This document shows positions 6,424-15,147 of a stretch of 64,000 nt of DNA, piece after piece. The notes under the pieces are model-generated. The model searched no databases. It saw only the letters and a program-made list of their open reading frames with translations, and was not told the origin of the DNA. Position 1 is the stretch's first letter. The number at the start of each line of letters is the position of its first letter. The stretch is from the NCBI RefSeq assembly GCF_003148745.1, contig NZ_QGGU01000003.1, forward strand, positions 1-64,000. The letters run 5' to 3'. The position numbers and the translations under genes are program-made. The DNA is from Pleionea mediterranea (GTDB lineage: Bacteria; Pseudomonadota; Gammaproteobacteria; Enterobacterales; Kangiellaceae).

Positions 6424-8331
6424 TTAGTGTGCAATCACAACATTGATGAGCTTTTCACGAAGTGAAGTTAACTCTTCAGATTTCATACCCCGTATCGCCG
6501 TGGCATAGCCGTAATATTCCGTGGCTCGATCGTAATTTCGATTATCGATAGCTTTATCCGCTAATGATTCGTAACGTTTATCCGGCTGCTGCAATAACTC
6601 ATTTAGCTTATTACCAATATCAGTGGCGACAGCACTCGACAGCTTTTCCATAATCTCGATATCAGAAGGCAACTCGGGACGTTTAAACTCAAGTTTAAAC
6701 TCACCAATGCTAACACCCTCATTACCTTCACCATCAAACGTCTGTTTTGAACGAGCTGATTCATTAATTAAAACCTGACCGGACTTTTGATCAATTAATC
6801 GATAGTTCACGGATAAAATTCCGGTCTTTCGAACATGAGTGGTACTAAAGGTCACATCTTCTTTTTTCTCGGTAATTAAAAACTCGGGTGGTGCAGGTTC
6901 TTTTGAATTATCGTCTTTCCATTCGGCATAAGCTGGATTTGGTTTTTTAATTGTTTCTGTGGTGACACGCATGGTCTTTTTGCTGTCACTGGACTCGGAA
7001 TCAACTCCTGCCTGTAAAATATCCCCTTCAAGAGTTAACAGTCGTCCTGGTGATGACGTATCGGCTTCGGAAAGTTGTTTTGCTGAAACCAGTGCCACGT
7101 CACCGGTCATTTTATCAAACACCCAGCTGTACACCTGCTTTGCTACTGACTTACCGGCACTGTGATGGGTGCCCGTTTGTGAAAAATCCTGTACCAACAT
7201 GGACGTAGCGGCGTACTCAACTATATTTTTTCTCGCCTGTTGAAGTGTTGTTTGAAGCTTTGGAAATTCAGGATTGAATTTATTTATAATTTCCAGATAA
7301 GCAATTTGTTCACCGTACTCGTTATTCGATTGTTTAACGGCGGCGAAATTAAGCAGTTTATTAAGATAATCTTGCTCAGCCTGATGTTGCGGTGGCTGTC
7401 CCATTATTGAGCGAATTTCTCGAGCTTTTAAAAAGTTTTTATAAGCGCCTTTTAATGCACCTTGCGATGAGTTTTGTAAAGCTCTATTAATAAAAAATTC
7501 ATTTAACAATTGAATACTGCTGGCTAAGCTTGGTTTTACCTGCTCGAATAATGGTGACTTGGCAATTCGTCGTAACTCACTGAGAGCCAGCTCGGGCTTA
7601 GAATCTTCAAGTGCCTTTCGAAAAGATGTTTCGAAACCTTCCTGCTCAGAGATAGCCAGTTTTTCCATGGCTTCAACATTATCCGGATCAAGCCCTAGTA
7701 CTTTTCTTAAAAAACTCGCCGCATGAGTGTATTTTCGATTGGATAATGCAGCATCTGCCTCGACCATCCAGTTGACAATGGTTTGTTCTTTTTCTGCGAT
7801 GTAACTTTGATAATGCTGACTTTCTTTACCAGCAATGTTCGCCGCTATGCTCATGGCATTAATGCGTCTAACTTTATCGTCAACCGGCAATTTACTCACA
7901 GCCACCAACTGCTTGGATAATGCATCTTGAGCCATGGTTGACTCTGTCGTCAGTTTTTGTCGTGTTTCATTATACCTTGCCATGTCCCATTTTTTCATGG
8001 CTTCGGCTTTCTGCTTCAAAGAGTCAATTAATGATAGAGAAACAACCTGGGATGGCAGTCGATTGTCTTCCAATGTTTGATAAATATCACTTTGTAAATC
8101 TGCAGCTAACTGACGACCAATCTGATTCGATAATGTTTGCAACGAAGTTTTTGATGACCCACTGGCAACAGCCAGATCAGACTGCACTTTTTGATAAAGC
8201 TGAATCAAGGTGCCATTATTGCGTGCATCGGAAATCTGTTGCTGCGTTATAACCGGCTTTTTCGGGCCGCAGCCAGCCACTAACACAGATAATAAAATAG
8301 CACCTAATATATTTCGCTTGTTATGCGGCAT
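6424..8331 (-). CDS. Large lipoprotein with TPR-like region, partner of the Ser/Thr kinase
   Basis: The start is ATG at 8331, giving 635 residues, because a lipoprotein signal peptide (MPHNKRNILGAILLSVLVAGC, lipobox LVAGC) begins there with TGAGG upstream. The frame is open about 100 codons further upstream, but that part overlaps the kinase tail and is low-complexity Lys-rich noise. Residues about 170-350 contain helical TPR-like repeats (ALSNRKYTHAASFLRKVLGL, DPDNVEAMEKL). The C-terminal part has a beta-rich domain (TGILSVNYRLIDQKSGQVLI) like CsgG/LpoB-type lipoproteins, then another TPR-like end. It starts 34 bases after the kinase stop, so they are very probably co-transcribed and act together in the envelope. 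Confidence 0.7.
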   Translation of the reverse strand: MPHNKRNILGAILLSVLVAGCGPKKPVITQQQISDARNNGTLIQLYQKVQSDLAVASGSSKTSLQTLSNQIGRQLAADLQSDIYQTLEDNRLPSQVVSLSLIDSLKQKAEAMKKWDMARYNETRQKLTTESTMAQDALSKQLVAVSKLPVDDKVRRINAMSIAANIAGKESQHYQSYIAEKEQTIVNWMVEADAALSNRKYTHAASFLRKVLGLDPDNVEAMEKLAISEQEGFETSFRKALEDSKPELALSELRRIAKSPLFEQVKPSLASSIQLLNEFFINRALQNSSQGALKGAYKNFLKAREIRSIMGQPPQHQAEQDYLNKLLNFAAVKQSNNEYGEQIAYLEIINKFNPEFPKLQTTLQQARKNIVEYAATSMLVQDFSQTGTHHSAGKSVAKQVYSWVFDKMTGDVALVSAKQLSEADTSSPGRLLTLEGDILQAGVDSESSDSKKTMRVTTETIKKPNPAYAEWKDDNSKEPAPPEFLITEKKEDVTFSTTHVRKTGILSVNYRLIDQKSGQVLINESARSKQTFDGEGNEGVSIGEFKLEFKRPELPSDIEIMEKLSSAVATDIGNKLNELLQQPDKRYESLADKAIDNRNYDRATEYYGYATAIRGMKSEELTSLREKLINVVIAH

Positions 8332-8365
8332 AGTAAACCTCAATAAAGTTAGCAGTGGTTTTATT

Positions 8366-10987
8366 CTAGTTTTGATCCGTACCATCGTCTTCGGGCTTTT
8401 GTTCGGAGTCATCATCTTTAGCTTGTTTTGGTTTTTGAGCTTTCTGCTCAGGATCTGTCTTTTTAAGTTCTGTTTTTTCCGGCTCTGATTTTTTAGAGTC
8501 GGTCTTTTTAGAATTCGTGTTTTCAGAATCTTGCTTATTAGCATCATTGTTAACCGGCTCACTCTGTTCTGGCTTTTGGAGAACCGCTTGTCCTTGTTCA
8601 GTGTTGCCAGTTTCTTGAGCCGTTTTATCATCATTATTATCTGCAGTCATCGAATCAGTTTGTGTTGCAGTTTCTGCTGGCGATAATGATTTTGATGAAG
8701 GCGTATCACTGTTGGATTGTTCTGGCTGTAGCTCTATATCTAACTCTGAAATTTGCTGAGTAAACAGTGGAATATTGTCGCTGTCAGGAAAGTACTGTTT
8801 TAGTTTAGACAACCAGCTGTTTGCTGCAAGCTTGTCATTATTCTGTATGGCAGACTTTACCAAACCAGACAGTTTATCGTTAACCAGAGTAATGCCTTCT
8901 TTTGCTCTTTGGTTATCAGGATCAATGGCCAATACTTCTTTATATTTCGACAATGCATTATCGCTTTCGGGCTCAACAAGCCGATTTTCTGCGTAGGCAC
9001 TGCGCGCTGAATTTAACTTGGAATTAAGCTTTAATTGAACCAATGGATCCGCCAGCATTTTTTGTCGTTCGGCTTCTTGCTGCTTTTTTTTCTGTTCGAC
9101 GGCGGCAATTTTTCGCGCTTCATCCACCTGCTTTTTAATCAGCTTGTATTGATCTTTAAGTTCCGTCAGCTGTTCGCTTTTACCACTGATAGACTCGAGT
9201 TTATTAATGTTACTTAAAGCTAATTCCGGGTTTTTATTCAACAGCGCTTGCTGAGCCAACTTTGTGTACTTTTGCTCTATATTATTTAAACCCTGTAATG
9301 CCATTTCGTTTTGGCTATCGAGGGCTAGTACGGCGTTAAAATAATGATAAGCACTGGTTTGTTCTGGCGTGGTTAAACGATTTTCTTGCATCGCCTGTTC
9401 GGCCTGTTTTAACAAAGAATCAATGCGGGCTGCTTTTTCACTGACGGCAACCTGATTTTCCTGTTGCTGTTTAAACTGTGCGTATTGTTTTTGCAACGGT
9501 GCTAATACAGCATGTTCTGGTGCAGTTGCTTCAATCACCGAGACATACTGTTGATAACTGGCTTCATCATTGTTATTTAATGCATCCTTTGCATAATTGG
9601 CCGCTCTTTCAATGGCGTTTTGTTTGCCAGCAATGGCTTTTTGATTGGTTTCATCCAGTACCAACACACGAACATAATTCTGCAACAAGTTTCTTATTTG
9701 CGCCGGATCAAGATCGGTTAGAGGCTCCAGTGTATCGGCTTCAATTAATAACTGAGCAATTTGCTTTTGTTTCGCCTCTTCCTCTGCATCGGATATGGCG
9801 TTTTGTTGATCGTTCGATTGATTGGTTTGTGTTTCTGCAACAACATCTTTGCTGGTTTTATTACTATCGGCTTGTGTTGTTTCAGCCGATGACGGAGTGG
9901 ATGGCTTTTGCGTTGAAGACGGTTGTGTTTGACCGGTTACCTGAAAGTACAGTTCTGTTGCTTTCGGCAACCATAATGCTTTTTGATAGTAGGCTGCGGC
10001 TGATGCAATCACCAAAACACCGATTACCCAGGGCCAACGGGAGGTTTTCTTCGATTCACGGCGGTTTTGATTTGAATATATTCGTTCATCAGCCACTATG
10101 TCATCGTCGTGATCAAAAATAGCGGTGTGATCATCGTCTCGACTGGCACGCATTTCGGCCGATGAGGTGTGTTGGGATTGTGTGATATCACCCGATAAAA
10201 AACGATCTATCTCACTGGCAAGTTTTTCACCATCATCAAATCGATCCTCCGCTTTTTTTGCCAACAGCCGATCCAGCAACCACTGATAATGTTTTTGCCG
10301 TGCCGATAATCTTGGAATAGGTTTAGTCACATGCTGCAAACAAACGGCAACCGAATCTTCACCATCAAAAGGAACTTTTTGAGTCAGCATTTCGTAAAGA
10401 ATAATGCCGAGACTGTAAATATCCGATCGGCCGTCGAGTTTTCGACCGCGACACTGCTCAGGGCTCATATACTGGGGCGTGCCAATTAATTTGCCCTGCT
10501 GGGTCATTTGAGTCGAGGAGTTGGACGCTTTAGCGATACCAAAGTCTGTTAATACCGGCTCGCCGTCATCTCGAAACAAGATGTTTTCAGACTTTACGTC
10601 GCGGTGGATGTAACCTTTATCGTGAGCATAATGCAGCGCTTTGGCGACTTTCTGGATCACCACAAGAGCTTCTTTGGCTTTTATGCCTTGTGTAATGCGC
10701 GAGCGGAGGTCGGTTTCGGGCAAGTATTCCATCGCCAGGTAGTAAAACCCATCGTGCTCACCAACATCAAAAACGGTCACAATGCCCGGATGACGCAGTT
10801 TTGCGACAATTTTGGCTTCGCGGATAAACCGCTCACCAAAACTCGGATCCGCCGCCAACGCAGGCGACATAACCTTTAACGCAATTTCGCGCTCAAAGCC
10901 TTCCTGAATGGCCAGATAAACAGTAGCCTGGCCGCCAACACCTAATGTTTTTATTATTTTATAGCCAGGAATGCTAATTGCGCTCAC
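8366..10987 (-). CDS. Transmembrane Ser/Thr protein kinase (Hanks type) with periplasmic repeat domain
   Basis: The 873-residue protein has a complete kinase domain (about 9-265): G-loop GVGGQATVY at 16-24, Lys38 in ALKVM, Glu57, HRDVKSEN at 128-135 and DFG at 148-150, then GTPQYMSPEQ. All catalytic residues are present, so it should be active. A juxtamembrane acidic stretch and one transmembrane segment (about 318-335) lead to a periplasmic half with repeated 'ALDSQNEMALQGL'-type TPR-like units where a Gly-Lys-free sensor is expected; no PASTA repeats are seen. The tail (about 790-873) is Lys/Glu/Asp/Pro low complexity. It is the first gene of the kinase-lipoprotein unit. Substrates are unknown; the FHA protein encoded next door is the obvious candidate reader. 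Confidence 0.9.
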   Translation of the reverse strand: MSAISIPGYKIIKTLGVGGQATVYLAIQEGFEREIALKVMSPALAADPSFGERFIREAKIVAKLRHPGIVTVFDVGEHDGFYYLAMEYLPETDLRSRITQGIKAKEALVVIQKVAKALHYAHDKGYIHRDVKSENILFRDDGEPVLTDFGIAKASNSSTQMTQQGKLIGTPQYMSPEQCRGRKLDGRSDIYSLGIILYEMLTQKVPFDGEDSVAVCLQHVTKPIPRLSARQKHYQWLLDRLLAKKAEDRFDDGEKLASEIDRFLSGDITQSQHTSSAEMRASRDDDHTAIFDHDDDIVADERIYSNQNRRESKKTSRWPWVIGVLVIASAAAYYQKALWLPKATELYFQVTGQTQPSSTQKPSTPSSAETTQADSNKTSKDVVAETQTNQSNDQQNAISDAEEEAKQKQIAQLLIEADTLEPLTDLDPAQIRNLLQNYVRVLVLDETNQKAIAGKQNAIERAANYAKDALNNNDEASYQQYVSVIEATAPEHAVLAPLQKQYAQFKQQQENQVAVSEKAARIDSLLKQAEQAMQENRLTTPEQTSAYHYFNAVLALDSQNEMALQGLNNIEQKYTKLAQQALLNKNPELALSNINKLESISGKSEQLTELKDQYKLIKKQVDEARKIAAVEQKKKQQEAERQKMLADPLVQLKLNSKLNSARSAYAENRLVEPESDNALSKYKEVLAIDPDNQRAKEGITLVNDKLSGLVKSAIQNNDKLAANSWLSKLKQYFPDSDNIPLFTQQISELDIELQPEQSNSDTPSSKSLSPAETATQTDSMTADNNDDKTAQETGNTEQGQAVLQKPEQSEPVNNDANKQDSENTNSKKTDSKKSEPEKTELKKTDPEQKAQKPKQAKDDDSEQKPEDDGTDQN

Positions 10988-11157
10988 TCACCAATACCCC
11001 AATACCCGAGTTATCATTATTTATACGGCTTAACGACCTATTATTCACTTCATAATAATAGATCTTGTTACAAAGTTATAGCAACTAATTGAATTATAAA
11101 TGGTTTATAGCCGCAGAGATTTGATCAAAAAGAGAACGGCGATAAAGCTTAAATAAA

Positions 11158-11190
11158 GAAGAAAAAGCCCCAGAGCCGTCACTTAGGGGC
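11158..11190 (-). terminator. Intrinsic terminator after the FHA gene
   Basis: On the minus strand GCCCC (11186-11190 side) pairs with GGGGC (11167-11171), followed at once by TTTTTC. It lies about 35 bases past the FHA stop codon and separates the protease-FHA operon from the kinase operon. Confidence 0.65.
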
Positions 11191-11224
11191 ATTAATAGGC
11201 ATTATGACTCGTCCAGTCGGTTCA

Positions 11225-12229
11225 CTAGTCGCTAGTCTTGTCTTGCTGTTTAGCGCTATCTGGCTTTTCTACCTTTTCTGACGGTTTGTGTTTGTCATAA
11301 AGCTTGGTCGCCCGATCATGAAAGGCTTCTGGCGACTCCGGCTCCGCCCAGAATACCGAAGGCGGCAACAATAAGCTGTCATAAAGCGGATAGCCGCGGA
11401 ATCGTTGAGCATCAAATATTGGCGGTAGTAGATAGATTAGTACAACACCCCAGGCAAGCGTGTTTGACCAGATGATCCGGATCCCCGGTTTTTGTGGCAA
11501 CGACAGGTAAAAGTTACTCCACAATAAAATCGAAAAAATAGCGCCATTAATAAAATAACGGATCTCCGTTAACCAGAGACCATACTGGCCATTGTAAGCC
11601 AGTATTTTCATCAGCATGGGTAACCATTGCAATAACATGGCCGCACATAAGGTAACGGCCAGCTGACTGTTAAACCGGCTTTCATGGCGAAGAACCCTTC
11701 CTCCCAATGACCAGACGGACGCCCAACCTAAAATGATCAACATTTCATAGACCATTTCATTAATCAGTTTTGATGTCGCCAAATCACGATAATTATTCAT
11801 CACGGAAAACTGCCATTCGGCAAACAAAAATACACCAATTAACGACATTAAAATCCACGGCGAGCTGATGGTATGAAACACATCTTCCACCGAGTGCAAT
11901 GGCCAGGCTTTTTCAACCGGATGATCTTCATTCCAGACACTGATATAACTTCGACCCAATAATAAAGTATCGCCTGAGTCTATGATCGAGCCATCGGGAA
12001 TTTTCTTTCGGCTCTGCGAACGCACACCATTGCAACTGTCGAGATCATGTATTTGCCATTGCCCATTGTCATTTAATACCAGTTCCATATGGTAAGGCGA
12101 AACGTGAGGCTCGCTTAATATAATATCGTTATCCAGTGCTCGGCCAATAGTGATCTTTGATTGTGCTTTAAAACGATAACGCTGCAAAACTTTGCGGGAA
12201 CGATTTATTTCTTCAACAACCAGATTCAT
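11225..12229 (-). CDS. FHA-domain membrane protein
   Basis: In this 334-residue protein, residues 1-100 form a forkhead-associated (phosphothreonine-binding) domain: GR at 29-30, DND at 33-35, SPYH at 44-47 and DLDSCNGV at 63-68 with Asn67, all positions used for phosphopeptide binding. About five transmembrane segments follow (from PWILMSLIGVFLFAEWQ), then a charged cytoplasmic tail. The start ATG overlaps the stop of the protease gene by four bases (ATGA), so the two are translationally coupled. With the kinase gene 237 bases downstream, the likely job is to dock a phosphorylated protein at the inner membrane. The function of the membrane part is unknown. Confidence 0.85.
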   Translation of the reverse strand: MNLVVEEINRSRKVLQRYRFKAQSKITIGRALDNDIILSEPHVSPYHMELVLNDNGQWQIHDLDSCNGVRSQSRKKIPDGSIIDSGDTLLLGRSYISVWNEDHPVEKAWPLHSVEDVFHTISSPWILMSLIGVFLFAEWQFSVMNNYRDLATSKLINEMVYEMLIILGWASVWSLGGRVLRHESRFNSQLAVTLCAAMLLQWLPMLMKILAYNGQYGLWLTEIRYFINGAIFSILLWSNFYLSLPQKPGIRIIWSNTLAWGVVLIYLLPPIFDAQRFRGYPLYDSLLLPPSVFWAEPESPEAFHDRATKLYDKHKPSEKVEKPDSAKQQDKTSD

Positions 12230-13587
12230 TGTACTTGCTCCATAAATCGTTTAAGAAATTGTTCCGCCTGTTTTTGCTCGATACCTGAAATGGTGTAGTG
12301 ACTGACTAATGCTTTTTGTTGCAAGTTCACCGTGGAGGATAAAAATAAAACATCATACAAACCCGGAAACTGCTTGTATTCACGAACACAATAAATGGTT
12401 TTACTGATGTGCTTAGAATTATCCGACTGAACAAATTCATCATCGCATGAGAACTCGGTAACATGTTCTTCTCCGGCCATATTGCCAGCACTGGCACTGG
12501 CAAAAGAATCGTTTAACATTTTATAAAACTGCCAGTTGGATAACTTTTCCGATTCATACCAGAAAAATTCCATTTCAATAATCCCGGTATAAAAATCGGG
12601 TGCGATATAAATATACTCGGAGTTCTTACAGCGTCGATACACTTCATTAAACTGTTCTTCGCGGCGTTTATTCGACTCACCCCAACAACTGATAAATCCC
12701 GTCAACTCGCCAATAACCTGTGCATCACCTAATGCCATGGGTTGCCACTGACCTTCAAACAGTCGCTGCATTAATAAGTTTTGATTGGTTTTTAATTGAT
12801 CGTAAGCCTGTTCCGATAAGCTTTCTTCTGAAGATTTTCCGGTTTCAAGTAATTGCTTTAACTTATCAAGCGGCACCAGAAAACTGATTTGATTACCCGA
12901 GGTAGCGACATTAACCCCTATCACCTCCCCTTTATTATTAATAACAGGTCCGCCACTCATGCCAGGATTAACCGATCCCGAAAATAAAATTCGGCCATAA
13001 TAGGAATGCGCCGTGCGGCCATTAAAGGTACCCGGAACTACCGTCATCCCCAAGTCTCGCGGATTGCCGAGAGAAAATATTTGCTCGCCTTTTTGAGGCT
13101 CACTGATAGCCAATGATAAAAAATCTTTTGAAATGGGACTGTCTAATTTAACCAGTGCCAGATCGTTAACCACATCAATAGAGATCACATCAATCGGTAT
13201 TTTTTTCTTATCAAATGTTAAGGCTTCAAGATAATACTCATCAGGGTGCAAAATGTATTTAGACACCACATGATAATTGGTAGCGATAGTTCCTTCGCTA
13301 TCTATGGCAAAACCAGACCCTATGGATGCTTTACTGCCCGAAGCAATATCGATGGTTCTAATTTGAAATAAACGATCCTGATAACTTTGAAATAACTGAC
13401 TGGCATCCTGAGTCGACTGAGCCAATAATCCATTTGAAGAAACCAAAGCCATTAATAACAAGCCGCCCGTCAATCGTCGCAATTGTAAACGACATAACTG
13501 CTGAGCAACTTGCTGAAAGGACAGCGGACACAACTTTTGAAACCGTTGCGTTAAAAATGATAGTTCACGTTGTAATTGTCTCAACAC
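12226..13587 (-). CDS. Exported trypsin-like serine protease (S1C/HtrA-like, no PDZ)
   Basis: This 453-residue protein has a chymotrypsin-fold protease domain at about 66-250 with catalytic triad His106 (TNYHVV), Asp142 (NDLALV) and Ser211 (PGMSGGP), the pattern of HtrA/DegP. A hydrophobic signal segment (about 39-57, RLTGGLLLMALVSSNGLLAQ) follows a long basic n-region, so it may be a signal anchor rather than cleaved. No PDZ domain is seen; the C-terminal 200 residues (Cys-containing, with repeated aromatic strands) are unlike DegP and I do not recognise them. It is coupled to the FHA gene by an ATGA overlap, suggesting a protease linked to phospho-signalling. Confidence 0.85.
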   Translation of the reverse strand: MLRQLQRELSFLTQRFQKLCPLSFQQVAQQLCRLQLRRLTGGLLLMALVSSNGLLAQSTQDASQLFQSYQDRLFQIRTIDIASGSKASIGSGFAIDSEGTIATNYHVVSKYILHPDEYYLEALTFDKKKIPIDVISIDVVNDLALVKLDSPISKDFLSLAISEPQKGEQIFSLGNPRDLGMTVVPGTFNGRTAHSYYGRILFSGSVNPGMSGGPVINNKGEVIGVNVATSGNQISFLVPLDKLKQLLETGKSSEESLSEQAYDQLKTNQNLLMQRLFEGQWQPMALGDAQVIGELTGFISCWGESNKRREEQFNEVYRRCKNSEYIYIAPDFYTGIIEMEFFWYESEKLSNWQFYKMLNDSFASASAGNMAGEEHVTEFSCDDEFVQSDNSKHISKTIYCVREYKQFPGLYDVLFLSSTVNLQQKALVSHYTISGIEQKQAEQFLKRFMEQVQ

Positions 13588-13704
13588 CTAGGTCCTAAAT
13601 TAAACTTATCTTTGTTAAGCAAAAGAATTGCCGCTTGTATTTAACACTGTATCATCAAGTGCAGCATTTAAGAGAGCTGCAAGCTAAATAATAACAATGC
13701 GCTA

Positions 13705-14898
13705 CTACACATTTTGCCCGGCGACCCAGCCAGATGACCAGGCCCATTGAAAATTATATCCACCCAGATGACCGGTAACATCCACCGCTTCACCAATAAA
13801 AAACAAACCGGGAATATCGTTGCACATCATGGTTTTCGATGACAAGGAGTGAGTATCGATCCCACCCAGTGTCACTTCTGCTGTTTTATACCCTTCGGTA
13901 GCCTCAGGATACACTGTAAAATTATTCAGTGTATTGCCAATGGCTTCCAGCTCTTTATCACCCAGTTCAGCCATGACTTTATTATCGTCTGTATTTAACT
14001 TCAACCAGCTTGTCACCATATGAGCCGCCAGCCGTTTACTGAATAACTGGGACAACACGGTTTTTAGCTGAGACTTGGCCATCTGTTGCTTTTGTTGTTT
14101 TAACCAACTGGCCAAATCCATCTCTGGGGCTAAATTAAGAGTGATACTTTCACCGGGCTGCCAATAGGACGAGATCTGCAAAATGGCAGGCCCACTAAGC
14201 CCTTTGTGCGTGAGCAACACCGCTTCTTTAAAACTCTGGGCATGATTAGAGGCAATGGCATCAAAGCTGTTACCGGATAACTCTGCGGACTGTTTTTGCC
14301 ATCGGGAATTCATCACAAATGGCACCAGCGCTGCTGAAGTCGGTAACACCGGAAGACCAAATTGCTCGGCTATCTGATAACCAAATCCGTGTGGACCCAT
14401 TGATGGAATACTAAGGCCTCCTGTGGCAACCACAACTGCTCCGGCCGATAAAGAACGCTGGTTTACTGAGACGGAAAAGCCCGATGGCATCGCTTCGAGC
14501 GCTGTAACTTTCGACTCCAACTCAATAATGACGTTATGCTGATGGCACTCTTTGAGCAACAATTGAACAATGTCTTTCGAACTGTTATCACAAAACAACT
14601 GACCCAGTGTTTTTTCATGGTAAGCCACACCGTGCTGATTCACCAAGTCGATAAAATCCCACTGGGTGTATTGGCTTAGCGCCGATTTGCAAAAATGAGG
14701 GTTCGCCGATAGAAAGTTCTCAGGCTCGGTGTACATATTGGTAAAGTTGCAACGTCCACCGCCCGACATAAGAATTTTTCGGCCCACTTTTCGGGCGTGC
14801 TCAACCAGCAACACCGATTTATTGCGTTTTGCGGCTGTGATTGCGCACATCAATCCCGCTGCGCCGGCACCAATTATAATGACATCGTAGTTTTTCAT
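13705..14898 (-). CDS. NAD(P)/FAD-dependent oxidoreductase, HI0933/BaiN (YhiN) family
   Basis: This 397-residue protein begins with the FAD-binding Rossmann motif IIGAGAAGLMCAITAAK and carries the family signature GRKILMSGGGRCNFTN at about 40-55. The second dinucleotide motif VVATGGLSIPSMG lies near 160, and the C-terminal FAD signature GHLGGYNFQWAWSSG is present. Length and all motifs match the HI0933 family of flavoproteins, whose role in most bacteria is unclear; one member is a bile-acid reductase. It lies 117 bases upstream of the protease gene with no clear terminator between, so some co-transcription is possible. Confidence 0.9.
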   Translation of the reverse strand: MKNYDVIIIGAGAAGLMCAITAAKRNKSVLLVEHARKVGRKILMSGGGRCNFTNMYTEPENFLSANPHFCKSALSQYTQWDFIDLVNQHGVAYHEKTLGQLFCDNSSKDIVQLLLKECHQHNVIIELESKVTALEAMPSGFSVSVNQRSLSAGAVVVATGGLSIPSMGPHGFGYQIAEQFGLPVLPTSAALVPFVMNSRWQKQSAELSGNSFDAIASNHAQSFKEAVLLTHKGLSGPAILQISSYWQPGESITLNLAPEMDLASWLKQQKQQMAKSQLKTVLSQLFSKRLAAHMVTSWLKLNTDDNKVMAELGDKELEAIGNTLNNFTVYPEATEGYKTAEVTLGGIDTHSLSSKTMMCNDIPGLFFIGEAVDVTGHLGGYNFQWAWSSGWVAGQNV

Positions 14899-15091
14899 TG
14901 AAACAACTGATTAACAACTAAGGCGTGGAGAATAAATCAAACCCAAGGGTGTCACAAGTGATCGGCTTATCAATCTAACTCGACTAACGACTTTTCTAAT
15001 ACATTTATTCTGAAATATGGCGTTTTAAAATCACTTATTATCCGAAACCAAGTCATAATATTCTGGATCAAAACGTAAAAAAGAGAGAGTG

Positions 15092-15132
15092 CTAAAAAGC
15101 ATAACCTCCAGACGAGTATGTCCAGAGGTTAT
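15092..15132 (-). terminator. Intrinsic terminator of the molybdenum-hydroxylase operon
   Basis: A 13-base-pair stem (15101-15113 with 15120-15132, six-base loop) is followed on the minus strand by GCTTTTTAG. Two pairs are G-U wobbles only in the minus-strand RNA and C-A mismatches in the plus-strand RNA, which supports a role for the minus-strand operon. Confidence 0.75.
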
Positions 15133-15147
15133 ACGATAAGCATGAAT

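Noticed and set aside
8332-8634. About 100 extra codons in front of the lipoprotein gene
   Set aside because: They overlap the kinase tail in another frame and are Lys-rich noise; the lipoprotein signal and ribosome binding site fix the start at 8331.
9478-10122. 214-codon plus-strand ORF opposite the kinase gene
   Set aside because: It is antisense to a well-supported kinase and has no domain; its length follows from the codon use of the real gene.
4926-13587. Type VI secretion kinase/FHA module
   Set aside because: No Tss or Hcp/VgrG-type gene is in the window, and the FHA protein has a multi-pass membrane part unlike Fha1/TagH.
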